Assembly: GCF_021134715.1 (NCBI RefSeq)
Contig: NC_060021.1
Location: 10,634,501 to 10,698,500 of the forward strand
Direction: 5' to 3'
DNA: 64,000 bases
Source: Daphnia pulex
Lineage: Eukaryota > Arthropoda > Branchiopoda > Diplostraca > Daphniidae
Shown here: piece by piece, positions 32,790 through 45,182 of the stretch
Layout of the letters: each line of letters opens with the position of its first letter
Numbering within the stretch: position 1 is the stretch's first letter
Program-made: the position numbers and the translations under genes
The notes under the pieces: generated by a model
Database searches by the model: none
Told to the model about the DNA's origin: nothing
The model's input: the letters and a program-made list of their open reading frames with translations, nothing else

Positions 32790-35405
32790 ATGGAAGAATG
32801 GATGCTGAATGATCTATTGGAATGTTCTGTATGCCTAGAACGGCTAGACATTTCCAGTAGGGTTCTGCCTTGCCAGCACACATTTTGCAAGAAATGTTTA
32901 GAAGAAATCATCACCACTCAAAAAGAATTGAGATGCCCAGAATGCAGAGTTCTGGTTTCAACAAAGCTGGAAGACCTGCCACCTAATGTTCTACTCATGA
33001 GGATTTTGGAGGGGATGAAGAACGTTCCTAGAACAAAACAAGCTGGAGATACTCAGACAACAGTTCAGACACAAGAAACTACTCACAATGCCAACATACC
33101 GGTTGCTTGTGTTCTTCCTCAGCAGCAGCAGCAACAACACCCCAAGATTCATCCAGATGTTCATGGAAAGATAGAATCCACACCAAAGAACCCAGTGACA
33201 CTGCACCAGCCATGTGCCAAAGCACTGTATGATTACATGCCCCAAGAACCTGGAGATCTGGGTTTCAAGAAAGGTGACATAATTATTCTGAAAAAGAGAG
33301 TTGACGCCAACTGGTATCATGGAGAGAAGAACGCAAGCCAAGGTTTCTTTCCTGCTTCTTATGTCCAAGTCCTAACTCCATTACCCAATGCAACAGTACC
33401 CCAATGTGTTGCCTTGTACGATTTCAAAATGAGTGCCGAAGACGAAAAGGATTGTCTAACTTTCAACAAAGGAGCTGTAGTGACAGTCATACGTCGAGTT
33501 GACGAAAACTGGGCAGAAGGAAGACTTACTGAACGGATTGGCATCTTTCCTATTTCTTTTGTCGAAATGAATAGCGCTGCCAAATTACTGATGAAAATAT
33601 CTACAAACTGTCAACCGGGTCCATCTCGTTCAGCTCCGGCTTTACCCGTCACTTCTGCCAATATTCAAAATTCACTCAACAGTATAACCAATTCATCAAT
33701 TTCGTCTTCGTCCACTACACCAGCGACCACAAGTTCTGATTCGTCCCCTTCAAGCGTAACTAATCGTGTTGTACCTCGTGAAAAGCGTTTCAGCCTCAAT
33801 GTCAACCAACAGACGCATCAAACTCAGTACAACCGTCGATCAGTGGAAATATCAACTCGCCATCGAGGTTTGACGGTCAGCACATCGGAAAGTGAACTTC
33901 AACCATTGGTAATAAACAAAATATCACCAGCTTAGTATCATCTTTAGAATTCAGTTAACGTGAATTTTGTTTTCTTTAAAGGTACCGGGTGTCAGTTCAC
34001 CTCCGCCACCTGGCCCACCGTCATTCATGACTCCACCAGCTCTTTATATTGCACTGTATCCATACAAGCCACAGAAAGCTGACGAGTTGGAACTCAGGAA
34101 AGGCGCTTTGTATACAGTCAGTGAAAAATGCCAAGATGGCTGGTTCAAAGGGTCCAGCGTTCGCACACAAAAGATCGGGGTATTCCCCGGTAACTATGTT
34201 CAGGCTGTCCGGTCACAGCCACATACTCAGGTTAATCCTCCACCTCCGGCGCCAATCGCTCCTCAGGTTACTACTCCCGTTCGATCCACCAGCCAGCCAA
34301 GCACGATCCATCCGCCGCCCAAGCTCCCTCCGCGGGCTCTGAGTCCAGCTGCACAAAATATCGGCTCCGTCATGAGTCCTGTTCTTTCGTCGCAAGGCTA
34401 CAAACCTATGTCGGCCATGACCGGAAGTACGTCTAGCTCGGCATCAGTTCCTGCAGCAGTCGTGGCACGATTGGCCACTACTCCTGCTCCTGCCCCGGCA
34501 TTATCTCCTCGGGCTACCACGCTAATCAGCCCACCTCCCAATGTAGCCATAAGTGGAGGTGGAACAGAGCCGGTCGGCGCACCAAACCAGCTGGAAAAGA
34601 AAGACAAGGAAAAGTCAAGTGTCAGCTTGATGAAACGACTAACATGCCGGAAAAAATCTTCACCTCCACTCCTGCATCCGTACTCGATCGACAACCCAGT
34701 TTTTGAAGATGGTTTTCAAACGCACGTTGTCTCTAAAACAACTTGCCTTACTCCCACTCCAGCTCCCGTACACGTTAGGTTTGTTATTTTTGTTGTATTT
34801 TCTTATCTTAATGGAAATGACGTTGTACAACTTGAACAATGCAGGTCCGGCTCGTGCCCCAGCCAGCTGTTGCAAGTCGTCCCGGGTCCTGAACGTTTGG
34901 AACGAGAAGCGGAAACCAGATCACAGGAAAAAGGAAGGCACTCGATGGGAGGTTCGCAACGACTTCGCTCGAACAAACACCGACCCAACATCCTCCCCGC
35001 TTCGGGCAACGTGTCGGTGTTCTCTCGTTCCATTTCGACAACGACCCCCGCCAGCGCCTCAAGTCACGAAGCGATGGCTGCGGCTTCCGTTGCTGTTGTC
35101 GCCCCTCGAGACAAGAGGGTGAGAAGCCCCGCTTCGCCCGTCGTGAGTGAAAGGTACGTTACTTACAAGTCAAGTGGAAGTATATTTATTAGGTGTCAAA
35201 TTTCCTAAAAGTGAGAAATTGTTGTGGTCAATTCAGGTTTCGTTGCATCACGCCTTATCCACCCAACAGCGAGTACGAGCTGGAATTGCGTATCGGCGAC
35301 ATTGTTTACGTGCACAAAAAGAGAGACGACGGCTGGTACAAGGGTACTTTGCATCGCACAGGAAAAACAGGATTGTTCCCAGCCTCATTTGTTGAAAGTT
35401 GCTAA
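32790..35405 (+). CDS. POSH: POSH / SH3RF E3 ubiquitin ligase scaffold
   Basis: Four exons (32790-33908, 33982-34778, 34845-35153, 35237-35405; phases 0, 2, 2) give 797 residues. An N-terminal C3HC4 RING begins at Cys12 (CSVCLERL, then CQHTFCKKC and CPECR). Four SH3 domains follow at about 143-200 ([17 protein letters not shown]), 202-260 (CVALYDFKM), 390-450 ([17 protein letters not shown]) and 742-797 ([16 protein letters not shown]), each with ALYDY-like, W and P.(S/N)YV signatures. Between SH3-3 and SH3-4 is the conserved [10 protein letters not shown] block. Pro/Ser/Ala-rich linkers are low in complexity. Animal POSH is a cytoplasmic scaffold for JNK signalling that ubiquitinates itself and partners through the RING. 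The RING plus four SH3 order is unique to this family, so identity is secure. All zinc ligands are visible. The gene follows BRCA2 on the same strand. Confidence 0.96.
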
Positions 35406-38400
35406 AAAAAAATCCGAGCCGGAAACGAGTATTTAAGTTTCTCGCGCCCTCCTTTATTTCTCAAAAATCTCCTTTTTTCCTAGAAACGCAGAGTAAAGAG
35501 TTTAGAAATCACGTCCTTCTATGATGAACTCTTCTCGAAGAAGAAAACAACAGTGTGCAATTTAGTGCCTTTGAAAAGATTCAATCTTCTCCTTCTCAAG
35601 TTGTTGTTTGTTCACTGTTAGAAGCTGAGACTTGTATGTTGGAAGGAACCGGTATGTTCACGCTTTCGTTCACAATTTTTTCTCCCCGTATATAATTGAT
35701 TATGACGTTCAACTTGTTGCTGAAAGATTTAAACACAAAAAAAAACAAAAAAAAAACTGTAAACTTTTTCTCCTCAATCTGATTCGCTCTATTGATCTTC
35801 TCTCCCACGTTCTTCCCCTAGCTTTAGGGCGTTATATGTATTTTCAGTTCATTTTTTTGTATGTTCAAGGTATACCTGCACACTTAAACTGTCCCTGCTT
35901 GAATGCCTGGTTTTGACGTATTTATATTCGTCTGTTGATTCTCATTCAAATACACTTGATTCCACTGAATTCTATAGAATCGTGAAATGAGTTGCAAAAT
36001 AATTGCTTACAAATAGGCACAAGCTTTAAGGCGTTGATTTATTAAATTTTTTAGATTACTATACAATTCCACATTTATTTCCTTGTAGGTGCACTGCGCA
36101 TGAAGAAGCGAATTTTGTTTGGCGCCTTTTTTTCAAACGTTGCCAAAAATCATTGGAAACTGGCAACGCTGTGTTCAAGGCAGACGAAAATACTTCGTTA
36201 ATTTTTGAATTGCTTTCGAAGAGGATTATTCTAATGAGCAGTTGAGCACGTTCTTGCCCACAATTGTATTTAATATTTAAGAAAAAAATGGCGGTCGTTA
36301 GATTGTGAAACTATGATGTAGAATGCATTTTTACACTAGTGTGATAACTTATAAATGAATAGGCCTCCACCGAAATGCGTCACGAAGTGATATAGAGCAC
36401 TTTGGAAGATAGGTTCTTACATTTACGACACGTGTGCTGAGCACTTTGGGTACTTTGGATAGCTGGATTAGCTTAAGAATCTCCTTATAATTATGATGTA
36501 ACTAAGCCCTTCGAAGCTGTACTCGAGATCGTTGGAAGCTTGTATACAGGTATTATTTACTGTATTGATATCTAGTGGTAATTGCTGTCATATGTAACAA
36601 TATAAAAATTATATTAGTATTCTTGAAATGCAGGATTATCTCATTGAACCATATACTAAATTTCTAAATCGTAGATGCTGAAATTGAGGAGATCAATATT
36701 CAACTGGCAATGGGCTCACTTTAACTTCGACAAACCCAGGTATTGCACATTTTTTGTCATTTTGACTTCGAATTATAGCTAGCTCTTTCCAAAGCCTGTT
36801 TGTTTTATTTGAAAATGCAATAGCCATATATCTCACGATACGTGGTACTTTTGTAAATCTGCCCGTATATATTCAAAAAGTAAGACGATTTGTTGGATGC
36901 ACAATTCGATTTATTCCTACCGATTGGGCCTTTCCAGTTTCTATAACAGTTGGGCATGGTCTGCCATGTCTTCTTGTCGACTATGGAAAATTGAGTATAT
37001 ATTTGACGTGAAAGATGGTGGTGAATCTGATTATTATGGAAAGTGCCCAGTATATAGTAAAACAAAGTCTCTGGGGGGATTTGTTTTTCCTTGTCCAATT
37101 CTCATCTCTTTCCATTTTCGATTTCCCTTTTTTATTATCAAACATTCTCTTTTAGTTTTATTTGCTCTATCGATCGCGTTTCACACCGTATTGTTATCTA
37201 TTTGTCTTGTTCCCAAGTTTTGTGGCGTCGTATTTTGTTATTGCAAATATCTGTTGGCAGGGACGTTTCTTTTTCGGGCCCTTTCTTTACGAGTGCAGAG
37301 CATAGCGTATTTTACGAACTTTCATTCGCTAGCAGATGGAATACATCTTTTATGATGGAAATCAATCTTGCAAGTCTTACCCAACAGGAAAGACCTGCTA
37401 GGTCCATATATGTATTCCACATTATTTCCAACTGAAATGATCTGACAGGGATTACTTCTTATGAATGCAGGGAAATATTCGAATTTGGCCAACACAAAAG
37501 GGCTGTACATCTCTTTCTATTTCCTGTTTGCAAACGAAGTCCGAGACCTATAGTCAGTCGATGTAACATTGTGAATAGAAGCCTTTATATCCATGAGCTC
37601 ATTATGCGACATTCATCCATCACCATCGATCCATTTCGTTATCGATCTATCATCATTCAGTTCTGTAGAAACTAGGTCTCTGGATTGCGGCCTTGATAGT
37701 GCGAGGAGAATTGAATGTCTTTTTCGTTGTTTAGAGTGCTTTCTAGAACTAGCAACTGGCCAGACCGGTTGTAAAGAAAACATAGTAATGGGAGGTGTTG
37801 ATTCAATTAGCCCGTTCTCGCGTCCAATTCTAATGCTTATCGATTAATAGTCAGTGCCATGTCGAAGTAATAGAGGGTCCCGTGTCATCGACACACATCA
37901 GGAAATCGGATCTGATCGGAGCACTTGTACGGTACATGATTGTCTTTCTCGCGCACCACCATCCAACTTGTCCTTCTTGTCGCTGTAATTTCATTGTGGT
38001 GTCACTTAAGTGGTCGCTGGGGGGTAGAGAGGAGGAAGACTCCAATTAGCCAAAGAGCAGCCAGCCCATATCGTCTAGTATGTCGGTATTACATACACCA
38101 CAATTGATTCGAGTAAATTTCATTTGCGCCTATAATCCGCTTCCAAAATTTGTGAATAAGCCGGCCTTGACAACAGCTATCCCCCTCTAAGTTTTGATCG
38201 TTGTTTATCGTCCATTTCTCCGAGCGCCGGGAAAGACGTAGGAACGTAGGAAAATAGCCTACACTGTATAGATTTATGTGCCGTCCTTGTTGGTATTATT
38301 GATTTAGACGGTTGATGAGCTCTGTGCACGCTAGAGACAAGGAAAAGAAAAATTATGGGAATTGCATTTAATCAGGTTGGATAGCGAGAAGGAGAGAATA

Positions 38401-38468
38401 ACGCGTTCACCTATACTCGACCTTTTTCTCTATAAGAGAGAGAGTCTTCTTAATCAAATGATGCAGTT

Positions 38469-38481
38469 GTTGCCAGGCAAC
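38469..38481. promoter_or_regulatory. X-box-like inverted repeat (possible RFX site)
   Basis: GTTGCCAGGCAAC is two perfect 6-bp half sites around one base, the form bound by RFX transcription factors. No ciliary gene lies next to it, so function is uncertain. Confidence 0.35.
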
Positions 38482-40400
38482 GTATCGACGAACGTTTCGA
38501 TAAACCTCTTTGCGAAATTGCTGGTACCAGCGGGACGGGACCAGTCAGGGGACAGTTTCCTCGACAGCTTGATATACTTGCCGGGCTAGAAAGAGATATT
38601 TTTCACTATTGTCCGACATCCGACCAATCAATCTACATTGACTGGTAGAGTTTCGCTCGAAAAGTGACAGCTGTGGCTATTTTATGTTTGTCAATCTCCT
38701 TTTTTTGTAACTTTTCCACATACTAAATGGCCGGACGACGTTCAGCCGAGTTCCAGCTGAATTGATTTCGGTGCGTTTTTTTCCCCACTCGAGAAGTGTA
38801 TCGAGTAGTCAATCGACCGTACTTTGTGAACCTCTCGAACGAATGCCTATGGATCTATTCTGTTGTCCTTCTGTAGAAAAGGTCAAGTCGATTCGAGATT
38901 GTAGTGTCTTGCATCTCTGTTGTTTGACAAACCCTCGAGCACGATGTAACACCGATGGCCATATCTTTTTGATTTGGTTTCCTCGGTCCCGCGTTCAGAA
39001 AGCTTGGCGCTTGATCGTTATCGATCGATATCACGATCAAAGCCGAGCTGTTCTCGTCGTGCGATTTAACGAATAAGACAAAGAAAGATTTGAATTTCTA
39101 ATCACTATGACCTTTGATAGAACATTTCTATTTAATGAACTTGAAATCCCCCCAGACTGATAGGCTACAGTGGGTTTTTGCGTGTGCTAGACGATGAGCC
39201 CCAACAGTTTTATAGAATGGAGTTGCGTGTGATGTTGGAAGATCAAACAGAACATTTGGGGAGAAAAAAGTTTGGTTGTTGGCAGGAAATGGAATCCTTC
39301 AAACAGACGGGTTGGCACAAAAGGTTATAGGTTCTTTTTGGTTTTCAAACGGCGTAGTGTTACTGATATTTGCAACGTAATCCAATTATCCTTAAAAAAA
39401 AGTGCGTCTTTTTTCTGTATAACACTGGAATGACTTATACCACCTGTAACTGAAATAAGGTTAAGTGTTACTAAAATATGATATTAATCTTCGTTAGCGC
39501 GTACGTGGCGAATTGATTTAAATTGGCCATTCGCATCGTCCCATCTCATGGACTTCGTGTCTGTCATTTTTACAGTTAGGATGGAAAACACTTTTTCTTG
39601 CCCAATATCTCAGTCTCACCTGATTTCGCGCAAACAATCGTGCCTCAGTGGGATTGTTATCTGAATCACGTCAACAGGACTGTCAAAGAATAATTAAAAT
39701 ATGACTATGTGTGGGTTTTTTTTTTTTAATTGCTCTATGCTTGTACTTCATTATAACCAAGATTTTGTTTTCGCGAACGAATACCCGGATTTTAGTTACG
39801 TGGAACGAATTTATGAAAACTACCTTGTCATAAATATTAATGATTTATTAATTAAAAATAAATATAGTAATCAAAACGTAAATGCCCTTGTCACTAGGGA
39901 GAATATGAGTAGGCACATTGGCTGTAAATGAATAAAGTAATTCCAATTCGTAGAGCATCGCAGAACCGAAAATCAAATTTTCTTATGTAATTCGTGTCAT
40001 CTTCTTTCACGAAGGACTTTGAAGATTTTTCGAGGACGATTAAACTTGGTGCCGCTCCATGATGTGTAAATTCTATGCTAATTCAGTCCTGAACCTCATG
40101 ACCGCTGATAACTAAATGTCACCTGACGTCTTGAGTGCACCCGTACTCTACGGTACCAGCTTCGCCGATCTAAAGAAACTGCTGCGTTCATTGAGCTACA
40201 AAGTTTTGTAAAGTGTAGAGACGCGGCGAATTTATTTTTAAAAGTATAGGTTATTACGTGAAATATTATGCAAGTAATTCTGTGCGCTTAGCTCTGCTGT
40301 AGGTTCTGTGAAAACGGCATTGAATGGATTTAAACTGGGACACAAGTACTGGAAACATTTCAAGTGCAGGGGGGAATTTGGGACGCTCGAATCCAATAAA

Positions 40401-40425
40401 GTCGGAATTCTTATCGAATTCCGAC
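40401..40425. repeat. Perfect 10-bp inverted repeat with 5-nt loop
   Basis: GTCGGAATTC, loop TTATC, then GAATTCCGAC. No mismatches. Confidence 0.75.
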
Positions 40426-43400
40426 ACAATTATTTGCTGGTTTTTTCAACCTAACCTTAAGAGCGCTGGGGAAAGTATTTTTTTTTTTAATTGTTGGGAG
40501 CGTGAAAATTACGGCGACGGTTATAGGGATAATCGTCTTTTTTAAAATGATTATTTATTATTGTAAAATGGCTCCTGGTATTAATTCATTTTCTAATTCA
40601 TTTCCTCCTGTCCTTTTGATTCCATCAAACTAATTCCGTCGCGTGATTTTTCCTCCGGTTGTGTAGGCTATCCTTTACGCATCATTTCTCGTGGCCATGG
40701 AAAGGAACAGCGCAGTTTTTTACGACAGGATGATGCCGGGACACGGAAGTCCAACCCCTCCATCACTAAATGATGCTGCTGATCACGAACGTCGGACAAT
40801 GACACCCGCCATTTCAACCTTCGCCTGACATGTTGTTTCATCGATCGGCTAACGTGTGGCATTTATCCTTGTACTAATTTTATTTTTAGTAAATTCAAAT
40901 TAATTTTTTTCATTCCAGGTTTGAATTTGATTTTGCCAGGCTTTCCTTGTAGGCTAAACGTTATTGAACTAGACGTAACCGGCTTTGCTTTGTTTCGAGA
41001 GAAAAAAAATTCAAAATTGAATGTGTAGAGTTTTAAACGGCACCTTAAAAGGTATAGAGTTGACGTTATTATGTTTATTAATCTAATCTGAAGGGAGATC
41101 AAGTTTAATATCAACCGGTTTTTTTTTGTATTTTTTTCATGTTTTCTTTTTCAATTCAGTAGTGAGGCTCGTGACGTGAGAAGATCGTGACAAAGCACGT
41201 GCTTTTTTCCATTTTTCCACCAAACAGGGTTTTTCACACACATCACAAGGTCAGTTTAATCGAGTTTTCTAGCCTGCTCTTGTAAACTGCGTTGTCATAA
41301 TTTGTAATTTGGTCTTCACTTGTTGACGCACTAGCGGATGATCAAAGCAATTAAATAATGTGGCAATGATGCCAGTGAGCTGCTAGTTCCTGTAATAAAA
41401 TTCGTGCCCGTAATTTTATTAGAGGGCTTGATCTACAGTCGACTGTGCTCGATGAAGTAAATGCAAACATCAGCCGACTTGAAATGTGTGAAATTTGTTT
41501 CCATCCGCAGTACAATCAATTTTTATGGTAATTGCGACTGGCAGTATAAATAATTCAAGATGATCCAGCGTTTCTTGATGAGTAGCTGCAATCGACTTTC
41601 GTGAACTCTCCTTGCTTTCATAATGCATAGCTTAGACGTAACATTGCGCCATGCATTTTTGACACCGTTTTCCGAGCGCCATTTATTTGTCTTTCGATTG
41701 CACCTGGCCGGGAAAAACCTTACGAATTGGCGAGGGTACCAGTCTGTTCTAGTCACCGGCACGGCGAGCGAGCCGGTCTCAGTACGTACCAGGCATTATA
41801 AAGCACGAAAGAAAAGAAAACCTCCGGAAAAAACCCCTTTTTAACAATGAATCCTAAATTACATTCCTTTTTATTTTCCTTTTCTTTTTTTTATTATTAT
41901 TAGCAACCGGTTGAACTCTATATCCTTTGGCTATACTTACGATAATCGTACCTTAGTTAATTTCGCGAAGCCTTGGCAACATGCCCGTCCATATTCAGAT
42001 CTTTCTCCAAGTTTTTTTTTTTTCTTTTTAGGTCAGCCCTGTGTAAAAAGGCTTCGGGCTAGAAAATCAAAATAATAAGATCCTCGGACCAACACACATA
42101 CACACACACGGATAGAAAAAAGAAAAACGAAAGGCCTTCAAGTTGGTAAAGTCTTGACAAAACCCCGTACATGGTGATGCAATTCTTCCCTGTATCTTTC
42201 TTTATTAATTATGCTGAATTATATTCAGATCTTCTTTTGCGTAGTGAGGCCAGGGTCAGTGCGCGTCAAGTTTTCCTGGTTGCAGCAGTATGTGACCGTG
42301 TCGAATGAATTGACAAGGAGGGCAATGGGAGCTTTGTGTGTTGCGGAATTCTGTCATCGCATCACGTGATCTTTATCGTCATCAACGCTATCGCTTTGTT
42401 GAACGTAATAGAATCGACGGAATCCTGCTGCTCGGAAAATGATTAGACCGGCTCCTTGTGGATAGGGAGTTGAGGGAATTGGCGGCCCGTGAGTTTCATG
42501 GCAACTTGATTGACGTGATCACAATAACACCGGGAGGGATAATCGTTGGGGTGACAGAATGTCGTTCGGGATCCAAGTCCTCGGGGCCAATCATCTCCGA
42601 ATAATCCCAAACAATCCCTGCCAGCGATAAGGAGCTTGAAAAACCTTGCGTCGTTGCCTTCGCTGGTTGAAAAGTGAAGGTGGAAGAATCACGTGCATCG
42701 AGTCAAGGTCGAGAGACTAGGGAGCCCCAAATAATTCAATTCTTATGTCATTCAATTTTGATTCGACCCATATATTCCATCCAGTCGGGAAGAAGAACCA
42801 ACATTTGGATTTTGTTATTGTTGTTATGTTACGCTACATTTCGATTAGACACACCAATTTTTCTAGGGAGTCTATTGACCTTGCGAGCTGTTCACCCCCT
42901 GGGAGAGTGGGCAGGAGAAGAAGAAGGTGACCTCAACAACTGGCCCTAACCGGTTGATCTTTTGTTGAGGATTTTGTGTCTACTACCTTCCATGTTCGTC
43001 ATCCCCTCTCTTTCTCCGATGAATTCTCCCTACGTATCAATTCCACCACCTATTCCATCCATCCGAGCTGTGGTGGATGCAAGAGGAGAAAATGGGTGGT
43101 AGAGAAAGTAGCTAGGGTCCTACAAAATAAGGTGTAGTCGTTAGACTAGACTCAACTATTCTCTATACATTTCATCCCACCAACCCTCCCGACTTACTTT
43201 TTTTTTGCCCGTCCTTTTATATCTCCTCTACATTTTTCTTCTTCCGGAATCTCTCCCTCCTCTCGTGTGCGCCTGTCTTTCGCTCCTCCCTCTTTCCCTC
43301 CCCGTTTCTCACTTGACTCCCTCTTTTCTCCTCTCTCCTCCTTCCTTCCATTCCGTCCGCATGCTGGACTTAAAAACCGAACCGAGTGCCGGTTGGAGAG

Positions 43401-45182
43401 CTAGTCGACGCTGAACCACGTCCACCGACGCATCGGCCCCCACCGAGCCCTTCCACCCGTCACTTACCTAGACACCTTTGGGAGAAACGAAAACAAAACA
43501 AACCACCACCACCTAAAAGAATATTCCTTGTGTTGTTTTGTTTTTTGTTTTGTTACCCCGGTTTGGATTATCCATCCATCTTCCCCACAAGCTTTCCCCC
43601 CTCTAAAATTCTTCCTCCGGCTCTCGTTTCTCCGTTGTGTACCCGCCAATTTTCATACAAAACCAAAAATTGGACTCGTTTCACCAACACCATCGTCTGG
43701 TTCTTCTTGTTCTCCTTCCAATCCATCCTGGGTTTTTCCCCTTTTCGTTTTCCCAGTGCCGTAACATTTTCAGTTCGGAGCGAGCGACGTATTAAATTGC
43801 CAGAAAAAACTAAAAGCCGTAAGTTTGTGTTTGACGTAATATTTAAATTTTCTTTCTTCAGGAGCTCCTATGGGACTCCATATTCGGACGATACTACTTT
43901 CTGTCGAGTTCACTTGATATGGTACTACCCCATGTAAACTAATCTGTCAGACGTCGGTCAGTTTGCCGACATGTTGCGAAAGGGAGTCTGACATTCTGTC
44001 GTTTCTGTTTCTGGCAAAAGAAACAGGATACTGTGCAAAGCGTAGCAGCACCAGCACCACCACTCGAGAATTGTATTTCTTTCTTGTTTCGATCATGATC
44101 TTTAGTCAATCAATTATCATTGATCTCTCGACTTGTCTACATCTACCAACCAGTCGAGTGAAAGGGGGGTTAATGTATTGGATCGACATTGTTGCACTTG
44201 TGTACAACTCGCTCCCTGTTGTCCGTCCAAAAGGAGATTTAGGGGCGATGTTGATCGAAAACTGGAATGTCTTACATGTTTTGGCAGATTTATCTGGTAT
44301 TCCGGTAGACGTCGTTAAACGCTAAATCAAGGATAAGTGTGCACAGCTGTCCCCCCTTTCTTTCCGCTAATTATTTGTTCGTACTACTAGGAATAGAACC
44401 ACTGCCGGGATCGAGGCTTATCGCCGTAATAATTATGGTGCGTACGATTCCCATATTCGGCGATCAAAATTCAGGGCAAGGTCGCCGTCAGTCCGTTAGC
44501 CATGGTAGGAAGGCGATAGACAAGGAAATAGGTGTGCGTGTGCAAGTTTTTGAATAGATTTAACTTTCGCTTTTGATCCAATCTCTCTGGCTATCGGTCG
44601 GCTGTCGTCAGTCCGTCTAAAGTCTCGCTCCAAACCGGATAGTATTTCATCAAATCCGAAAAAATAATCTCGAGTTTGACGTAAAACATTTTTCTATTTG
44701 TCGACGTCTTATCCATTCATCTTTTATTATTTTTTCTATCCCGTTCGCTTTGAAAATTCAGTGTAAGAATGGCCGGTTGTCTCAAAAAAGTAAAATGATG
44801 GTGCAAATCTTGATTTCAGTTTGATGGCTCTATGCACTTCATGTCTTCTAAATGTTTCTCTTTTTTTTCTGCTCCTCTTTTGTGATGACGTATTGTTCCG
44901 AGCTGCGGTCGGTCCGGGAGTTTTGTCGCAGAAGGGAAGGGAGGGGGGTTGCTCGGAGACGTGGTTTCGCCTCTCGATCGATAGTCTACAGCACAGAGTC
45001 GTGACTGGCAATCGTTATGATCTTCTCGCGCTTTTTTTTTTCTTTTCCTTATTGTAACACTTTTTTTTCCTTCATATTGCAGCTACTATGTGTGCTGCGC
45101 ATACAGGGAATTTCGCCCGTCTATTCCACCTGTGTCGTCATTTGATCGTGTCACTGACTCTGTTTTTTTATTCTTTTTTAGA

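Larger units (their letters stand above)
35406..45182. other. About 9.8 kb without supported coding exons
   Basis: The first few hundred bases are POSH 3' UTR. ORFs up to about 180 residues occur (36897-37355, 38762-39076, 43386-43937) but they are T- or pyrimidine-rich readings without domains. Seen inside: an X-box-like GTTGCCAGGCAAC (38469-38481), a perfect hairpin (40401-40425), pyrimidine-rich DNA at 43200-43760, and near 43768 a TTTTCAGTTCGGAGCG initiator-like word with a good donor (GCC/GTAAGT) about 50 bp downstream, possibly a 5' noncoding exon of the carbonic anhydrase gene. Long regulatory DNA is the simplest explanation. Confidence 0.45.

Noticed and set aside
36897..37435. Hydrophobic ORFs resembling a membrane protein
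   Set aside because: T-rich DNA gives Phe/Leu-rich readings in two overlapping frames; no domain, splice structure or start context supports a gene.
43386..43937. 183-residue plus-strand ORF
   Set aside because: Pyrimidine-rich DNA read as Pro/Ser/Phe-rich protein; no family features.
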